NCBI RefSeq assembly: GCF_046224405.1
Contig: NZ_JBJXRK010000001.1
Coordinates: 404,824 to 468,823, forward strand
DNA from: Gudongella sp046224405
Lineage (GTDB): Bacteria > Bacillota > Clostridia > Tissierellales > Tissierellaceae
Length of the DNA stretch: 64,000 nucleotides
Direction of reading: 5' to 3'
Made by a program: the position numbers and the translations under genes. Below the pieces are notes generated by a model. That model was not told where the DNA came from. It saw only the letters and a program-made list of their open reading frames with translations, and ran no database searches. Below, piece after piece: positions 1 to 8,118 of this stretch; positions within the stretch are counted from its first letter, which is position 1, and each line of letters opens with the position of its first letter.

Positions 1-952
1 TTGTTATGATCTGCTGGGTTTTCTTGCCATCATTCTTAAGAATCTCCATAAGAATCTCAAATCCCTCTCTGCCAAACTCTTCCTGTCTGTTGTCTATGGT
101 TGTAAGTTGTATTGCATAGTATGATGCAAACTTGATGTTGTCAAATCCGACAACAGCCATGTCTTCGGGAATCCTTACTCCATTCCTCTCCAGGACTTCC
201 ATATATGAAAGAGCAAGATTGTCATTGAATGCAAATATTGCAGTCGGTCTTTTACCCTTCTCTTCAAGAAGCATTCTGGCTACATTTTTTTCAACGTCAT
301 TCTCAAAGTACATGCGCTGATCAACCTCTATCCCATTTGATGTCAATGCCTTTCTGTAGCCATCATATCTCAGCTGGTTAAGATAGTTGTCATGCTTCTC
401 TGTACAATATGCAATTTTTTCATGCCCCAGGTCTATGAGATGCTGAACTGCCATCCTGGCCCCTTCCATATTGTCCACTGAAACGTAATTGACGGGATAC
501 CTGTATTGTACCGGTCCCATAAGAACAAAGGGAATCTGGTTGTCATGGAGATAATCCAGGGTCTTCTCATCAATATCAGCAGTTGACATTATTATTCCGT
601 CAACATCCCTGCTTTGAAGGACCATTATGTCCTTAAGGGTCTTTTCCCTGCTGTATCCTGAATTAAGTATGATTATCTGATAGCCATTTTCGCTGGCTGC
701 CCTTTCCGCTCCCTGGATAAGCCCCCCAAAAAATGGGTTCGAGACGTTTGGAACAATTATCCCAACTGTATTTGTGCTCCTGGTGGAAAGCCCTCTGGCA
801 TTTGTGTTTGGAATGAATCCAAGCTCCTCGATAACCTTTAGGACCTTTTTCTTTGTCTCGGCTGTCACCTGGTCACTGTTATTTATAACCCTTGATACCG
901 TTGCCACTGACACTCCGCACCTTGTGGCAACATCTCTTATTGTAACCTTCAT
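1..952 (-). CDS. LacI-family transcriptional regulator (C-terminus cut by window edge)
   Basis: The reading frame starts at an ATG at 952 preceded by a good GGAGG ribosome binding site and stays open to the left edge, giving about 317 codons, so only the extreme C-terminus is missing. The N-terminus has the classic LacI/PurR helix-turn-helix (VTIRDVA..CGVSVATVSRVIN), followed by the hinge and a periplasmic-binding-protein-like core (VGIIVPNVSNPFF). In this family the core binds a sugar or nucleoside effector. The effector cannot be told here because the regulated operon lies outside the window. A palindrome just upstream (969-988) suggests autoregulation. It is transcribed in the same direction as the fabG-like gene but is separated from it by a terminator. 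Family confidence is high; ligand unknown. Confidence 0.9.
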   Translation of the reverse strand, partial: MKVTIRDVATRCGVSVATVSRVINNSDQVTAETKKKVLKVIEELGFIPNTNARGLSTRSTNTVGIIVPNVSNPFFGGLIQGAERAASENGYQIIILNSGYSREKTLKDIMVLQSRDVDGIIMSTADIDEKTLDYLHDNQIPFVLMGPVQYRYPVNYVSVDNMEGARMAVQHLIDLGHEKIAYCTEKHDNYLNQLRYDGYRKALTSNGIEVDQRMYFENDVEKNVARMLLEEKGKRPTAIFAFNDNLALSYMEVLERNGVRIPEDMAVVGFDNIKFASYYAIQLTTIDNRQEEFGREGFEILMEILKNDGKKTQQIIT

Positions 953-968
953 AATATGCCTCCGTTTC

Positions 969-988
969 AAATGTAACCGTTTACATTT
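969..988. promoter_or_regulatory. LacI/CcpA-type operator upstream of the lacI-family gene
   Basis: Two perfectly complementary 8-base arms, AAATGTAA and TTACATTT, flank a CCGT centre. The core TGTAAACGGTTACA (minus-strand reading) fits both a LacI-family operator with a central CG and the general cre consensus. It lies 17-36 bases upstream of the start codon, so it is probably bound by the encoded regulator itself. Binding by CcpA is the alternative. Confidence 0.65.
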
Positions 989-1030
989 TCCTCTTGTGTC
1001 CATTCTACATAATTTCTTCGTGTATTGCAA

Positions 1031-1073
1031 GAAAAAAATAAGCCCTTCGGATTAATACTTCCAAAGGGTTTAT
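1031..1073 (-). terminator. Rho-independent terminator of the TetR-linked operon
   Basis: On the minus strand AAACCCTTTGG pairs with CCGAAGGGCTT around an AT-rich loop, followed by ATTTTTTTCTT. It lies directly after the stop codon of the SDR gene and closes the operon that begins at 7108. Confidence 0.85.
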
Positions 1074-1090
1074 TCCTTTCACTCTATTTA

Positions 1091-1813
1091 TTATAATCTT
1101 AAACCACCATTTACCGATAGAACATGTCCCGTTACAAAGGAAGCTTCATCACTAGCCAGAAAAAGAACACCGTTGGCTATTTCCTGTGGTTGAGCAAGTC
1201 TATTAAGCATGGTCTTTTCCTTGATTGGACCTAGCACAGTTTCCGGAACTGTCTTCATCATGTCTGTCATTGTATATCCCGGTGCTACAACATTACATCT
1301 TACAGCTGCACCTTTTCTTGAAAACTCTTTAGCCCAAGTCTTTGCCATGCCAATAACACCAGATTTTGTCGCTGCATAATTTATTTGACCGATATTTCCG
1401 TATTCACCTACCACAGATGCAATATTTACAATTGAGCCAGTTCCTTGTTTCATCATCAAAGGCCCAATCGCCTGTCCCATGTTGAATGTTCCTTTAAGAT
1501 TTATTTCGATAACATTATCCCACATTTCCTCTGTCATCTTATGGGTTAGGGCATCCCTGGTAATTCCTGCATTATTCACAAGTATATCAATTTTCCCATA
1601 CTCATCCATAACATACTCCACTAGTTCCACTATCCTGTTTCTATCTGTAACACTCCCAATGAATCCCTCAACATTATCATATTCATAAGGTAACTCCTTA
1701 AGATCATAGCTAAGTACCCTAGCACCTTCCCTTGAAAAAGTTTCACAGATGCATTTACCGATTCCACTATTCCCTCCTGTAACAATTGCAATTTTTCCTT
1801 CTAACCTTTTCAT
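1091..1813 (-). CDS. Short-chain dehydrogenase/reductase, FabG-like
   Basis: A 240-residue classical SDR that most resembles 3-oxoacyl-ACP/CoA reductases. Seen in the sequence: the NAD(P)-binding TGGNSGIGK at residues 12-20, the NNAG motif at about 80-83, the catalytic Ser133, and YAATK with Tyr146 and Lys150. The C-terminal VTGHVLSVNGGLRL is typical of FabG. It is the last gene of the TetR-linked operon, 17 bases after the KASIII-like gene. It would reduce a beta-ketoacyl thioester or oxidise a hydroxyacyl one. In this context an acyl-CoA substrate is more likely than housekeeping fatty acid synthesis, because no acpP, fabD or fabF is nearby. Family is certain; substrate is inferred. Confidence 0.85.
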   Translation of the reverse strand: MKRLEGKIAIVTGGNSGIGKCICETFSREGARVLSYDLKELPYEYDNVEGFIGSVTDRNRIVELVEYVMDEYGKIDILVNNAGITRDALTHKMTEEMWDNVIEINLKGTFNMGQAIGPLMMKQGTGSIVNIASVVGEYGNIGQINYAATKSGVIGMAKTWAKEFSRKGAAVRCNVVAPGYTMTDMMKTVPETVLGPIKEKTMLNRLAQPQEIANGVLFLASDEASFVTGHVLSVNGGLRL

Positions 1814-1829
1814 CCTATCCCTCTTTCCA

Positions 1830-2852
1830 TTACTGATCTAATACTACCTCTCCCCAGAGTACAGTTGTGGCGGCCCAAGTGTAACCAGTTCCAGCTCCCA
1901 AAAGCACAGTTACATCCCCTTCTTTCAATCTACCATTTTCTATCCCTTCAACAATAGAAATAAATGCATCCGCTGATTGGCAGTGACCGTAATCCTGCAG
2001 TATAAAAGAATTTTCTTCAGTTAGACCGTATTCATTTAGAATTTCATCCAACATAGATTTTTTCATGAATATTGGAGCAATATAATTGGCCTCTTCTTTT
2101 GTGTAGCCACTTTTTTTCAATGAATTATCTATGACAGTATAGAAATTTTTCAATGATACTGGATCAAGCCTATCCTTCATGCTTTTCTGGTCCTTAACAT
2201 CCAGCATTATTTCATTACAACTACATCCATCATTATGAAACGCCTTGCTTCCTATATTGTAACAAGCTACATCTTCAGCAAATCTCCCATCAGTGACCAT
2301 ATGGGTCTCCAAAATAATATTTCTGTTTAATCCCTTTCGAAGCAGCACTGCTGCGGCCCCATCACCAAAGTTGAACATGAACCTTGATCTTTCATTTTTA
2401 AAGTTCACAAGGTCAGTTTCTTTAGAGGATGTGACCAATAAAACAGTATTAATATTCTCATCATCCCTCATCATGCTTTTAACAACCTTTAGTGAATAAA
2501 CTCCAGCTGAGCATAATGAATGTATTTCAAATGCATTCGCATTAACTGCACCTATGGATTCCTGAACCTTAGCAGCAAGGTTAAAAAGATAGTAATCCTT
2601 GTATTCGCTTCCACAATACACAACCAAATCAATATCTTGGGGATTTGTATCTCCAAGGGCCTTTATGGATGCTTTTATTGCCATGTCAGAAACACTTTCA
2701 TCCTCTAGAGCTTTATGCCTTCCTCTAATCCCAAATTTATTTAGTATAACATCCTCAGGTATCCCGCTTTCCTTACCAATATATCTATAATCCTGAATTG
2801 TCTCAGGGACATAAATTCCAATACTTTCAATCCCTATATTGACATTCTTCAT
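1830..2852 (-). CDS. Ketoacyl synthase III-like (thiolase-fold) enzyme with altered active site
   Basis: A 340-residue thiolase-superfamily protein with FabH layout. The start chosen is the ATG at 2852, eight bases after GAGG; a longer TTG reading has no better signal. The nucleophilic Cys is at about residue 114 in the SLCSAG motif. Canonical FabH has His in PHQAN and Asn in GNTSAA. Here the corresponding stretches appear to read APIFMK (no His, about residue 259) and YGHCQSADAF (His about 290 where Asn is expected). The family fold is therefore clear, but the Cys-His-Asn triad is not conserved. It may condense or transfer an acyl group using CoA thioesters made by the adjacent ligase. It is not likely to be the housekeeping FabH. 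It sits between the ligase and the SDR with short gaps. Confidence 0.75.
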   Translation of the reverse strand: MKNVNIGIESIGIYVPETIQDYRYIGKESGIPEDVILNKFGIRGRHKALEDESVSDMAIKASIKALGDTNPQDIDLVVYCGSEYKDYYLFNLAAKVQESIGAVNANAFEIHSLCSAGVYSLKVVKSMMRDDENINTVLLVTSSKETDLVNFKNERSRFMFNFGDGAAAVLLRKGLNRNIILETHMVTDGRFAEDVACYNIGSKAFHNDGCSCNEIMLDVKDQKSMKDRLDPVSLKNFYTVIDNSLKKSGYTKEEANYIAPIFMKKSMLDEILNEYGLTEENSFILQDYGHCQSADAFISIVEGIENGRLKEGDVTVLLGAGTGYTWAATTVLWGEVVLDQ

Positions 2853-2866
2853 AATCTCACCCTCAA

Positions 2867-4432
2867 TCAATTATTATCGCTGCTTCCATACAATCTCTCT
2901 ACCTCATTTCTCATTACCTTTCCCACATTATTCTTAGGAATATCATTAATTATTTTGTAGTATTTGGGGATTTTATATTTAGCTAGGTTTTTCTCAAGAT
3001 GATTACGCAAATCTGAGATCTCAACGTTTGCATCTTTCTTTAATGAGATTATAGCCTTGCCTACCTCTCCCCATTTCTCATCCTTCACACCTATTACAAC
3101 AACCTCATTTATACCAGGATACTCATAAATTTCCGTCTCTACCTCTGGTGGAAAAACATTTTCCCCACCGCTTATATACATATTTTTCTTTCTACCGACT
3201 ATATAATAATATCCATCCTTATCTCTTACCGCCATATCTCCAGTGTACACCCAACCATCCACCAAGGTCTTTTCTGTCTCCTCTGGATTTCCCCAATAAC
3301 CTGAAAATATCTGAGGGCCACTCCAAATTAGTTCGCCTGGAGTTCCATCCGGGACCGCATTCCCACTGTCGTCAACTATCTTGGCTAATGTGAAATACAT
3401 AGGCTTACCGACTGATTCAAACTTATCTCTCATGTCACTAAAGCTCATAAATTCTGCAGGAGCAGTTAAGTTGTTGGGACCTGCCTCTGTCATTCCGTAT
3501 CCCAATACAAACGGGACTTTCTTTTCCCAGAACTTCTCCATAATATTAATTGGAGTTGGTGCAGCCCCTGCCATAACCCATTTGACAGAAGAAAAATCAG
3601 TATCTGCAAAGGAATCAGTGTTAATCATCATCCTAAATATTGTGGCAGCACCAAATATAAAGGTTGGTTTTTCATTATCTATAATCCTAAGAGCCAGTTC
3701 TGGATCAAACTGCCTATTTAAGATAATCCTGCCACCTGCATGAAGGATTGGCAAAGTTAATAGATTCCAGCCTCCTGTGTGAAAAAGTGGCAATAATATG
3801 TGTGCACTATCCGAGTGAGATACTCCCCATGTTATAACTTCATTCATTGAGTTGAAAAGCAACGCTCTATGGGACAGCATTCCACCTTTTGGAAGTCCTG
3901 TAGTGCCTCCAGTGTGTATAATCATATGAATATCTTCAAAATCCAGCTCATCACAAAAGATCTCAGACTGGTTACCAGAAATCATGATTTCATCATACTG
4001 ATCAACTCCATCAGCATTGTCAAGACAGACTAAATATTCAATATCAGTTTGGTCTGCTACAGACTTAATGCTTTCTGAATATATTCCTTCATAAAACAAT
4101 ATTCTTGGGCTTTCCAACCTTATCAGTTCAATTAACTCTTTGTCAGACAATCTTGAGTTATATGGTACAAATATTGTCCCTGTCTTCGCAGTGGCGTAGT
4201 ATAAATCAATAAGCTCCACCCTATTTCTTGAAATTGCAGCAACTCTATCACCCTTATTTATCCCAAGGTCATGGGACAGATGATTACCTAGCTTATTAGC
4301 ACGTTCTTCCAATTCATGATACGTAAAACGTCTATTACTATCAATGTCATACACTGCTTCCTTATCAGGTGTAATTCTCGATCTAAAATATGAGTAATTT
4401 CCAACCCATCCTTTGTTAATCAAATCTTTCAC
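2867..4432 (-). CDS. Acyl-CoA ligase (AMP-forming synthetase)
   Basis: About 520 residues, the usual size of the ANL superfamily. Motifs in order: the phosphate-binding loop HTGGTTGLPKGG (about 172-184), YGMTEAGP, YTGDMAVRDKDGYYYIVGRKK hinge region (given in part), the SGGENVFPPEVE stretch and the C-terminal catalytic Lys in NNVGKVMR. It activates a carboxylic acid to its CoA thioester in the cytoplasm. The reading frame can start at a GTG (4432), but a TTG at 4423 is better spaced from GGGAG and is an equally good start. It follows the flavoprotein by a few bases. The sodium symporter in the same operon suggests that the acid is imported. The substrate cannot be read from the sequence. Confidence 0.9.
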   Translation of the reverse strand: MKDLINKGWVGNYSYFRSRITPDKEAVYDIDSNRRFTYHELEERANKLGNHLSHDLGINKGDRVAAISRNRVELIDLYYATAKTGTIFVPYNSRLSDKELIELIRLESPRILFYEGIYSESIKSVADQTDIEYLVCLDNADGVDQYDEIMISGNQSEIFCDELDFEDIHMIIHTGGTTGLPKGGMLSHRALLFNSMNEVITWGVSHSDSAHILLPLFHTGGWNLLTLPILHAGGRIILNRQFDPELALRIIDNEKPTFIFGAATIFRMMINTDSFADTDFSSVKWVMAGAAPTPINIMEKFWEKKVPFVLGYGMTEAGPNNLTAPAEFMSFSDMRDKFESVGKPMYFTLAKIVDDSGNAVPDGTPGELIWSGPQIFSGYWGNPEETEKTLVDGWVYTGDMAVRDKDGYYYIVGRKKNMYISGGENVFPPEVETEIYEYPGINEVVVIGVKDEKWGEVGKAIISLKKDANVEISDLRNHLEKNLAKYKIPKYYKIINDIPKNNVGKVMRNEVERLYGSSDNN

Positions 4433-4435
4433 TCC

Positions 4436-5050
4436 CTACTTGTTTAATTTCTTCAGTATGTATTCAAAGTTGTCTGCCAAATTATCCAAAATCCCCTTAC
4501 CTTCCTCGTCTTCATCTGCATCCATAGCACCACCTTTTCCTGCAACACCAACATTCCAATAGGTAGATCCTGGAATTATACAATCATTAGCAGTAGCCCA
4601 CAATAATATTTGAGCGAAGGTGAAATTTTGACCTGCTCGTCTTGCAACTGTTACAGGCGCAACCAGTTTCCCGGAAAATGCGTTGCCTTTCCACTGATAG
4701 GATTCTGCTTTGCTTTTCATGTCATTTGCATACCATCTCCCCGAAAAGCCAGCCCTGTCAAGAACAGCCTTTAGCATTGGTGTCATGGATGAATGATAAG
4801 ATGGCGAGCCTAAAAGGAATCCATCAGAATCAACCATCTTTTCAAATATCTCCATAAAGTCATCCTCGATCACACATTTCTTTGCTTCAACACATTTATA
4901 GCAACCTGTGCACTGTCCAATGCTATAATCGATGAGGTCTATATATTCAGTTTCTACACCTTTATCACTTAGTCTTTCCAGGGCGTAATTAACAAGGTAT
5001 CCAGTATTCCCGCCTTTTCTTGGACTTCCATTTAATCCAATTATTTTCAT
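4436..5050 (-). CDS. NADPH-dependent FMN reductase / iron-sulfur flavoprotein
   Basis: A 204-residue flavodoxin-fold protein. The N-terminal KIIGLNGSPRKGGNT is the FMN phosphate loop. A Cys cluster CTGCYKC followed by a fourth Cys (KKCVIEDDF) at about residues 47-60 matches the iron-sulfur flavoproteins and related oxidoreductases of anaerobes. LLGSPSYHSSMTPMLKAVLDR is the second FMN contact region (shown in full at 20 residues or fewer: GSPSYHSSMTPMLKAVLDR). It probably transfers electrons to a small molecule or protein. Its place between the symporter and the acyl-CoA ligase suggests a redox step on the imported substrate. ATG at 5050 has GGAGGATC upstream. Family is sure; role is inferred. 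Confidence 0.85.
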   Translation of the reverse strand: MKIIGLNGSPRKGGNTGYLVNYALERLSDKGVETEYIDLIDYSIGQCTGCYKCVEAKKCVIEDDFMEIFEKMVDSDGFLLGSPSYHSSMTPMLKAVLDRAGFSGRWYANDMKSKAESYQWKGNAFSGKLVAPVTVARRAGQNFTFAQILLWATANDCIIPGSTYWNVGVAGKGGAMDADEDEEGKGILDNLADNFEYILKKLNK

Positions 5051-5083
5051 TTTGATCCTCCATATTTTAAGTTTTTATATTTC

Positions 5084-5118
5084 ATATAGGTGAAGATGCA
5101 GATTATCTTCACCTATAT
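5084..5118. other. Perfect 14-bp stem-loop inside the TetR-linked operon
   Basis: ATATAGGTGAAGAT at 5084-5097 is perfectly complementary to 5105-5118 with a 7-base loop. On the minus strand no U-tract follows directly, so it is not a standard terminator. It lies between the symporter and the flavoprotein gene and may set transcript stability or act as a processing site. Confidence 0.6.
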
Positions 5119-5154
5119 ACATAATATGATTTTATCAATATTTTGAGACCTTTT

Positions 5155-6651
5155 CTACAGGTCCATTACAAGATCTAGCTTCTCATCCATATGATCTTCC
5201 TTTGTAAAAAGCGATATGGTAACTGTAGCCAAGATTGATATAGCAATTACATTAACGTACCAGGGCAATGCTCCAGGCCAGGTCATGCCCATCAATGATG
5301 CTACATTCAAAATCAATGAAAGCAATAATCCTACTGTCACACCCTTAGAGTTTGCACCCTTCCACAAAAGGCCAATTATAAATACAGGGAATGTACCGGA
5401 CATTAAAGTTCCCCATCCGAAAGTTCCTAGAATTGCAACCATTTCAGCACTTGTCAATGAGAAAAGTATGGAAAGTATCCCTATTCCGAAAATAGTGATT
5501 TGAGCAACCTTCATCTGCTTTTCCTCACTCTTGAACTCTTTCCCAAATGCACTTGGTAGATCCCTGGCAATAATATTGCCTGATAGAGTAAGAAACATGC
5601 TTGCAGATGACATCGCTGCTGCCAAAACTGCAGCATATACAAATAACTGAGCATAGAGCCCAAGGTAGTCAGCATAGGCAAAAATTGCATTGTCCGCAAC
5701 TGCCAAAGGATCAATCTTTCCTGTTCCAACAAGATAAAGGGCACCATATGCCACCACTAGGGCAAAGAATCCAACTACCATATGTGCTAATCCCGCATAT
5801 AGACCTAGCTTAGGCATATCTTTTGGATCCTTCAATGCATACATTCTCGTAAGAACCTGAGGCTGTCCAACAGTACCAAGTATGGGTATTATTACCCATG
5901 CCATCGCTACGGATTTCGGTAAAATTCCCCATGCATTCATAAAATCAGGTCCAAAGGATTTCGAAACATCTCCTGCAGTAATAGTTCCCGCATTTGAAAC
6001 AACCTCAAGTACATTCCCAAATCCACCTGTTATAACAAAGAATGACACTATGATTATCAAGCCTGCAACCACCATTACAAGCCCTTGAAATGCCTGTGTC
6101 AACAATCCTCCCACTTCTCCACTTATTGCTGTATAAACCGTTAAAACACCAAATATTATAAAGCCTGTAACAATAGGGCTCCAGCCCAGTAGGTTGTTGA
6201 ATAACTCGGATCCCGCTTTTATCTGTGCTGCCAGGTAAGCAATACATCCTAGAAATATAATAACAGACATAAGACCTTTGATTAATCTGTTATTATTGAA
6301 TCTCAAATCCGAAATATCTCCTAAACTAGCCACTTCTCCTATCTCAGCCATTGCTCTAATCTTTTTACCGAGTATTATGTATGCCATGGCAAAAGCTGCA
6401 GAAGATAGCATCCAAAAATTCATTGCATTTCCAGTTGAATATAATAGCCCTGGGACCCCTACCAATGCAAAGGCACTTGCTACAGCTGCAGTGGATGATA
6501 AACCAACAGCTGCCGGACCAAACAATCCTGTCCCACCAAAATATTCTTTTGCTGTATTAACCTTTCTTTTGGCCCAAAGTCCTATTAGAAGAGAAACCAA
6601 AAGCATTGCGAATGAAAAACCTATTATCATTACCTTAACAGCAGTGGTCAT
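5155..6651 (-). CDS. Sodium:solute symporter family transporter
   Basis: A 498-residue, highly hydrophobic protein with about 13 predicted membrane helices, the SSS/PanF-PutP architecture. Diagnostic features are the N-terminal AKRKVNTAKEYFGGTG, the GLSSTAAVASAF helix, and the signature-like region GTVGQPQVLTRMYALKD. It would import an organic solute together with sodium. A small membrane protein is encoded two bases upstream, as in several SSS pairs such as YhdT-PanF. Downstream genes for an acyl-CoA ligase and reductases make a carboxylate a likely substrate. The sodium gradient could be linked to the N-ATPase encoded elsewhere in the window. The exact substrate is not determinable. Confidence 0.9.
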   Translation of the reverse strand: MTTAVKVMIIGFSFAMLLVSLLIGLWAKRKVNTAKEYFGGTGLFGPAAVGLSSTAAVASAFALVGVPGLLYSTGNAMNFWMLSSAAFAMAYIILGKKIRAMAEIGEVASLGDISDLRFNNNRLIKGLMSVIIFLGCIAYLAAQIKAGSELFNNLLGWSPIVTGFIIFGVLTVYTAISGEVGGLLTQAFQGLVMVVAGLIIIVSFFVITGGFGNVLEVVSNAGTITAGDVSKSFGPDFMNAWGILPKSVAMAWVIIPILGTVGQPQVLTRMYALKDPKDMPKLGLYAGLAHMVVGFFALVVAYGALYLVGTGKIDPLAVADNAIFAYADYLGLYAQLFVYAAVLAAAMSSASMFLTLSGNIIARDLPSAFGKEFKSEEKQMKVAQITIFGIGILSILFSLTSAEMVAILGTFGWGTLMSGTFPVFIIGLLWKGANSKGVTVGLLLSLILNVASLMGMTWPGALPWYVNVIAISILATVTISLFTKEDHMDEKLDLVMDL

Positions 6652-6652
6652 A

Positions 6653-7108
6653 CTACCTACCTCCCTTTTGTCCTTGATCGATCAGTTCTACTTTTCTCTT
6701 GAATTCATCCCATTCAGATGATGAAAGCCATTCATCCTTATATAGTATAAATCCCCATGTCAATGTTAACATTCCACCAATCCAATATAGTAAGACAGTC
6801 CAGCTAAACGAAGGATGGAAGCCAAGTATAGTGAAGTTTGGCATTACTCCTGTGAAAATGTTTGCATGCATGTTAGAAAGATAAAAACTAATAACCCACA
6901 CAACTGCCCACGGTATCAAGGGAAAAATCAAGAACTTCTTTGACACCTTGTGATTCACCGAAACTCCCAATACCATGTGCAGAAACATCAACAAGACTCC
7001 CAAATACAATCCTGGCATATACATTTCATACCATCCCAATACAGATATGGCTCCCCATAATAGGGCAATTGTTACGATGATTCCTGTTCTCTTACCTTGA
7101 ATATCCAT
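6653..7108 (-). CDS. Small membrane protein, probable symporter accessory subunit
   Basis: A 151-residue protein with about four hydrophobic segments (IIVTIALLWGAISVL, YLGVLLMFLHMVLGV, FLIFPLIPWAVVWVISFYL, TVLLYWIGGMLTLTWGFIL) and a short charged C-terminus. The ATG at 7108 follows AAGGAGGGTGTCT and is preferred over an upstream start at 7144, which would run through the operator palindrome. It is the first gene of the operon and ends two bases before the symporter start. I do not recognise a named family; the partnership is inferred from position and from analogous small/large SSS pairs. Confidence 0.7.
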   Translation of the reverse strand: MDIQGKRTGIIVTIALLWGAISVLGWYEMYMPGLYLGVLLMFLHMVLGVSVNHKVSKKFLIFPLIPWAVVWVISFYLSNMHANIFTGVMPNFTILGFHPSFSWTVLLYWIGGMLTLTWGFILYKDEWLSSSEWDEFKRKVELIDQGQKGGR

Positions 7109-7129
7109 AGACACCCTCCTTAATTTGTT

Positions 7130-7164
7130 CCAAACATGATACATGAATCATGTTTCATGTTTGG
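7130..7164. promoter_or_regulatory. 35-bp near-perfect palindrome, probable TetR operator
   Basis: The sequence runs from CCAAACATGA at the left to TCATGTTTGG at the right with only a few central mismatches. It lies just downstream of the predicted transcription start of the symporter operon and upstream of its first ribosome binding site, the usual place for a roadblock repressor site. The half-site TCATGTTTCATGTTT recurs at 7233-7249. Confidence 0.75.
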
Positions 7165-7186
7165 ATTAAAAATTTTTCTTTACTTT

Positions 7187-7215
7187 AATCTAACACCGCG
7201 ATATTGTTTTGTCAA
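7187..7215 (-). promoter_or_regulatory. Sigma-70 type promoter of the symporter operon
   Basis: On the minus strand TTGACA (7215-7210) and TAGATT (7192-7187) are separated by 17 bases. It sits between the two palindromic sites and would start transcription near 7180. Confidence 0.75.
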
Positions 7216-7222
7216 GAGTTTT

Positions 7223-7249
7223 ATGAATATTGATTCATGTTTCATGTTT
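7223..7249. promoter_or_regulatory. Second TetR-type operator
   Basis: ATGAATATTGATTCAT is an imperfect palindrome continued by TTCATGTTT, repeating the ATTCATGTTTCATGTTT half of the 7130-7164 site. It lies upstream of the minus-strand -35 box and about 75 bases before the tetR start, so it could serve both divergent promoters or support looping. Confidence 0.6.
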
Positions 7250-7321
7250 TTGCTCCATTTTCTTGCTAAATCATCGCCCATTTGATATCATAAAAAATTA
7301 TAGATAAGAAAGGAGTTTGCC

Positions 7322-7924
7322 ATGTATCTGGCTAATGAACCAAAAACGAAAAGGGGTCTTGAAACCTTAAAAAACATTTGTGATTCAGCTGAGAAACTGT
7401 TCAGTGAAAAGGGATATTATAACACCAGTATCAACGATATAACATCAGAAGCAAACGTTGCACCTGGAACATTCTACATATATTTCAACGACAAAAAAAG
7501 TGTGTTTCAATACCTCATTCATGATTTAAGCAAAGAGTTGAGAAAACAAATAAAAATGGAATCCACGGATTGTAAGACAAGATATGACGCTGAGTTTCAA
7601 GGAATGAAATCTTTTTTTAAGTTTGTGCAAAGCCATACTGGATTATACAAAATTATTTGGGAGTCCCAATTTGTTGATTTTGAAATATTTAAGGCTTACT
7701 ATGAAACATTTGCAGAACGATATATTGCCAATATCAAATTAGCACAAACCGAAGGAGAAATGAAGGAAATGGATCCTGAAGCATTGGCATACTGCCTAAT
7801 GGGAATATCAAACTTCATCGGATTAAAGTGGGTCATATTTGAAGATCGAGAAGTTCCTGATGAAACCATTGAGCAAATTATGGCCTTTATTAGGAGTGGA
7901 ATATTTAACGTTGATGTGAAGTAG
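7322..7924 (+). CDS. TetR/AcrR-family transcriptional regulator
   Basis: 200 residues. The N-terminal 60 residues form the TetR helix-turn-helix: ICDSAEKLFSEKGYYNTSIN, then ITSEANVAPGTFYIYFNDKK. The rest is helical and would bind an effector. The start ATG follows AAAGGAG. It is divergent from the six-gene symporter/acyl-CoA operon and shares with it a 213-base region holding two palindromes, so it is the likely repressor of that operon. The effector may be the CoA ester made by the pathway, as with FadR-like TetR members, but this is inference. Confidence 0.9.
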   Translation: MYLANEPKTKRGLETLKNICDSAEKLFSEKGYYNTSINDITSEANVAPGTFYIYFNDKKSVFQYLIHDLSKELRKQIKMESTDCKTRYDAEFQGMKSFFKFVQSHTGLYKIIWESQFVDFEIFKAYYETFAERYIANIKLAQTEGEMKEMDPEALAYCLMGISNFIGLKWVIFEDREVPDETIEQIMAFIRSGIFNVDVK

Positions 7925-7955
7925 TACCACAAATTATTGTAATTATATTGTTTCG

Positions 7956-7996
7956 AAAACCTTTGGCTGACCTGTCAGGGGTTTTAGTTGTTTTTC
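7956..7996 (+). terminator. Terminator after tetR
   Basis: AAAACC and CTGA pair with TCAG and GGTTTT around a CCTG loop with an internal bulge, followed by TTTTAGTTGTTTTT. It lies about 30 bases after the TetR stop codon. Confidence 0.6.
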
Positions 7997-8118
7997 CATG
8001 TTTACTTCATATTTCATCGAGAAATCTCATACAAAGTTTTATCTCATTATTTCCATTTCCTTGCAATCACCCTCCCCTTCCATTAAAATGTACTCATACC
8101 CTAAAAAGGAGGCCCTCT

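Noticed and set aside
6278..6721. Plus-strand ORF of 147 codons opposite the symporter
   Set aside because: Antisense reading of a hydrophobic protein; such shadows are common and no start signal is present.
7948..8118. N-terminal extension of the mscS reading frame
   Set aside because: It would run through the tetR terminator; the ATG at 8119 has a strong AAGGAGG site and gives the usual protein length.
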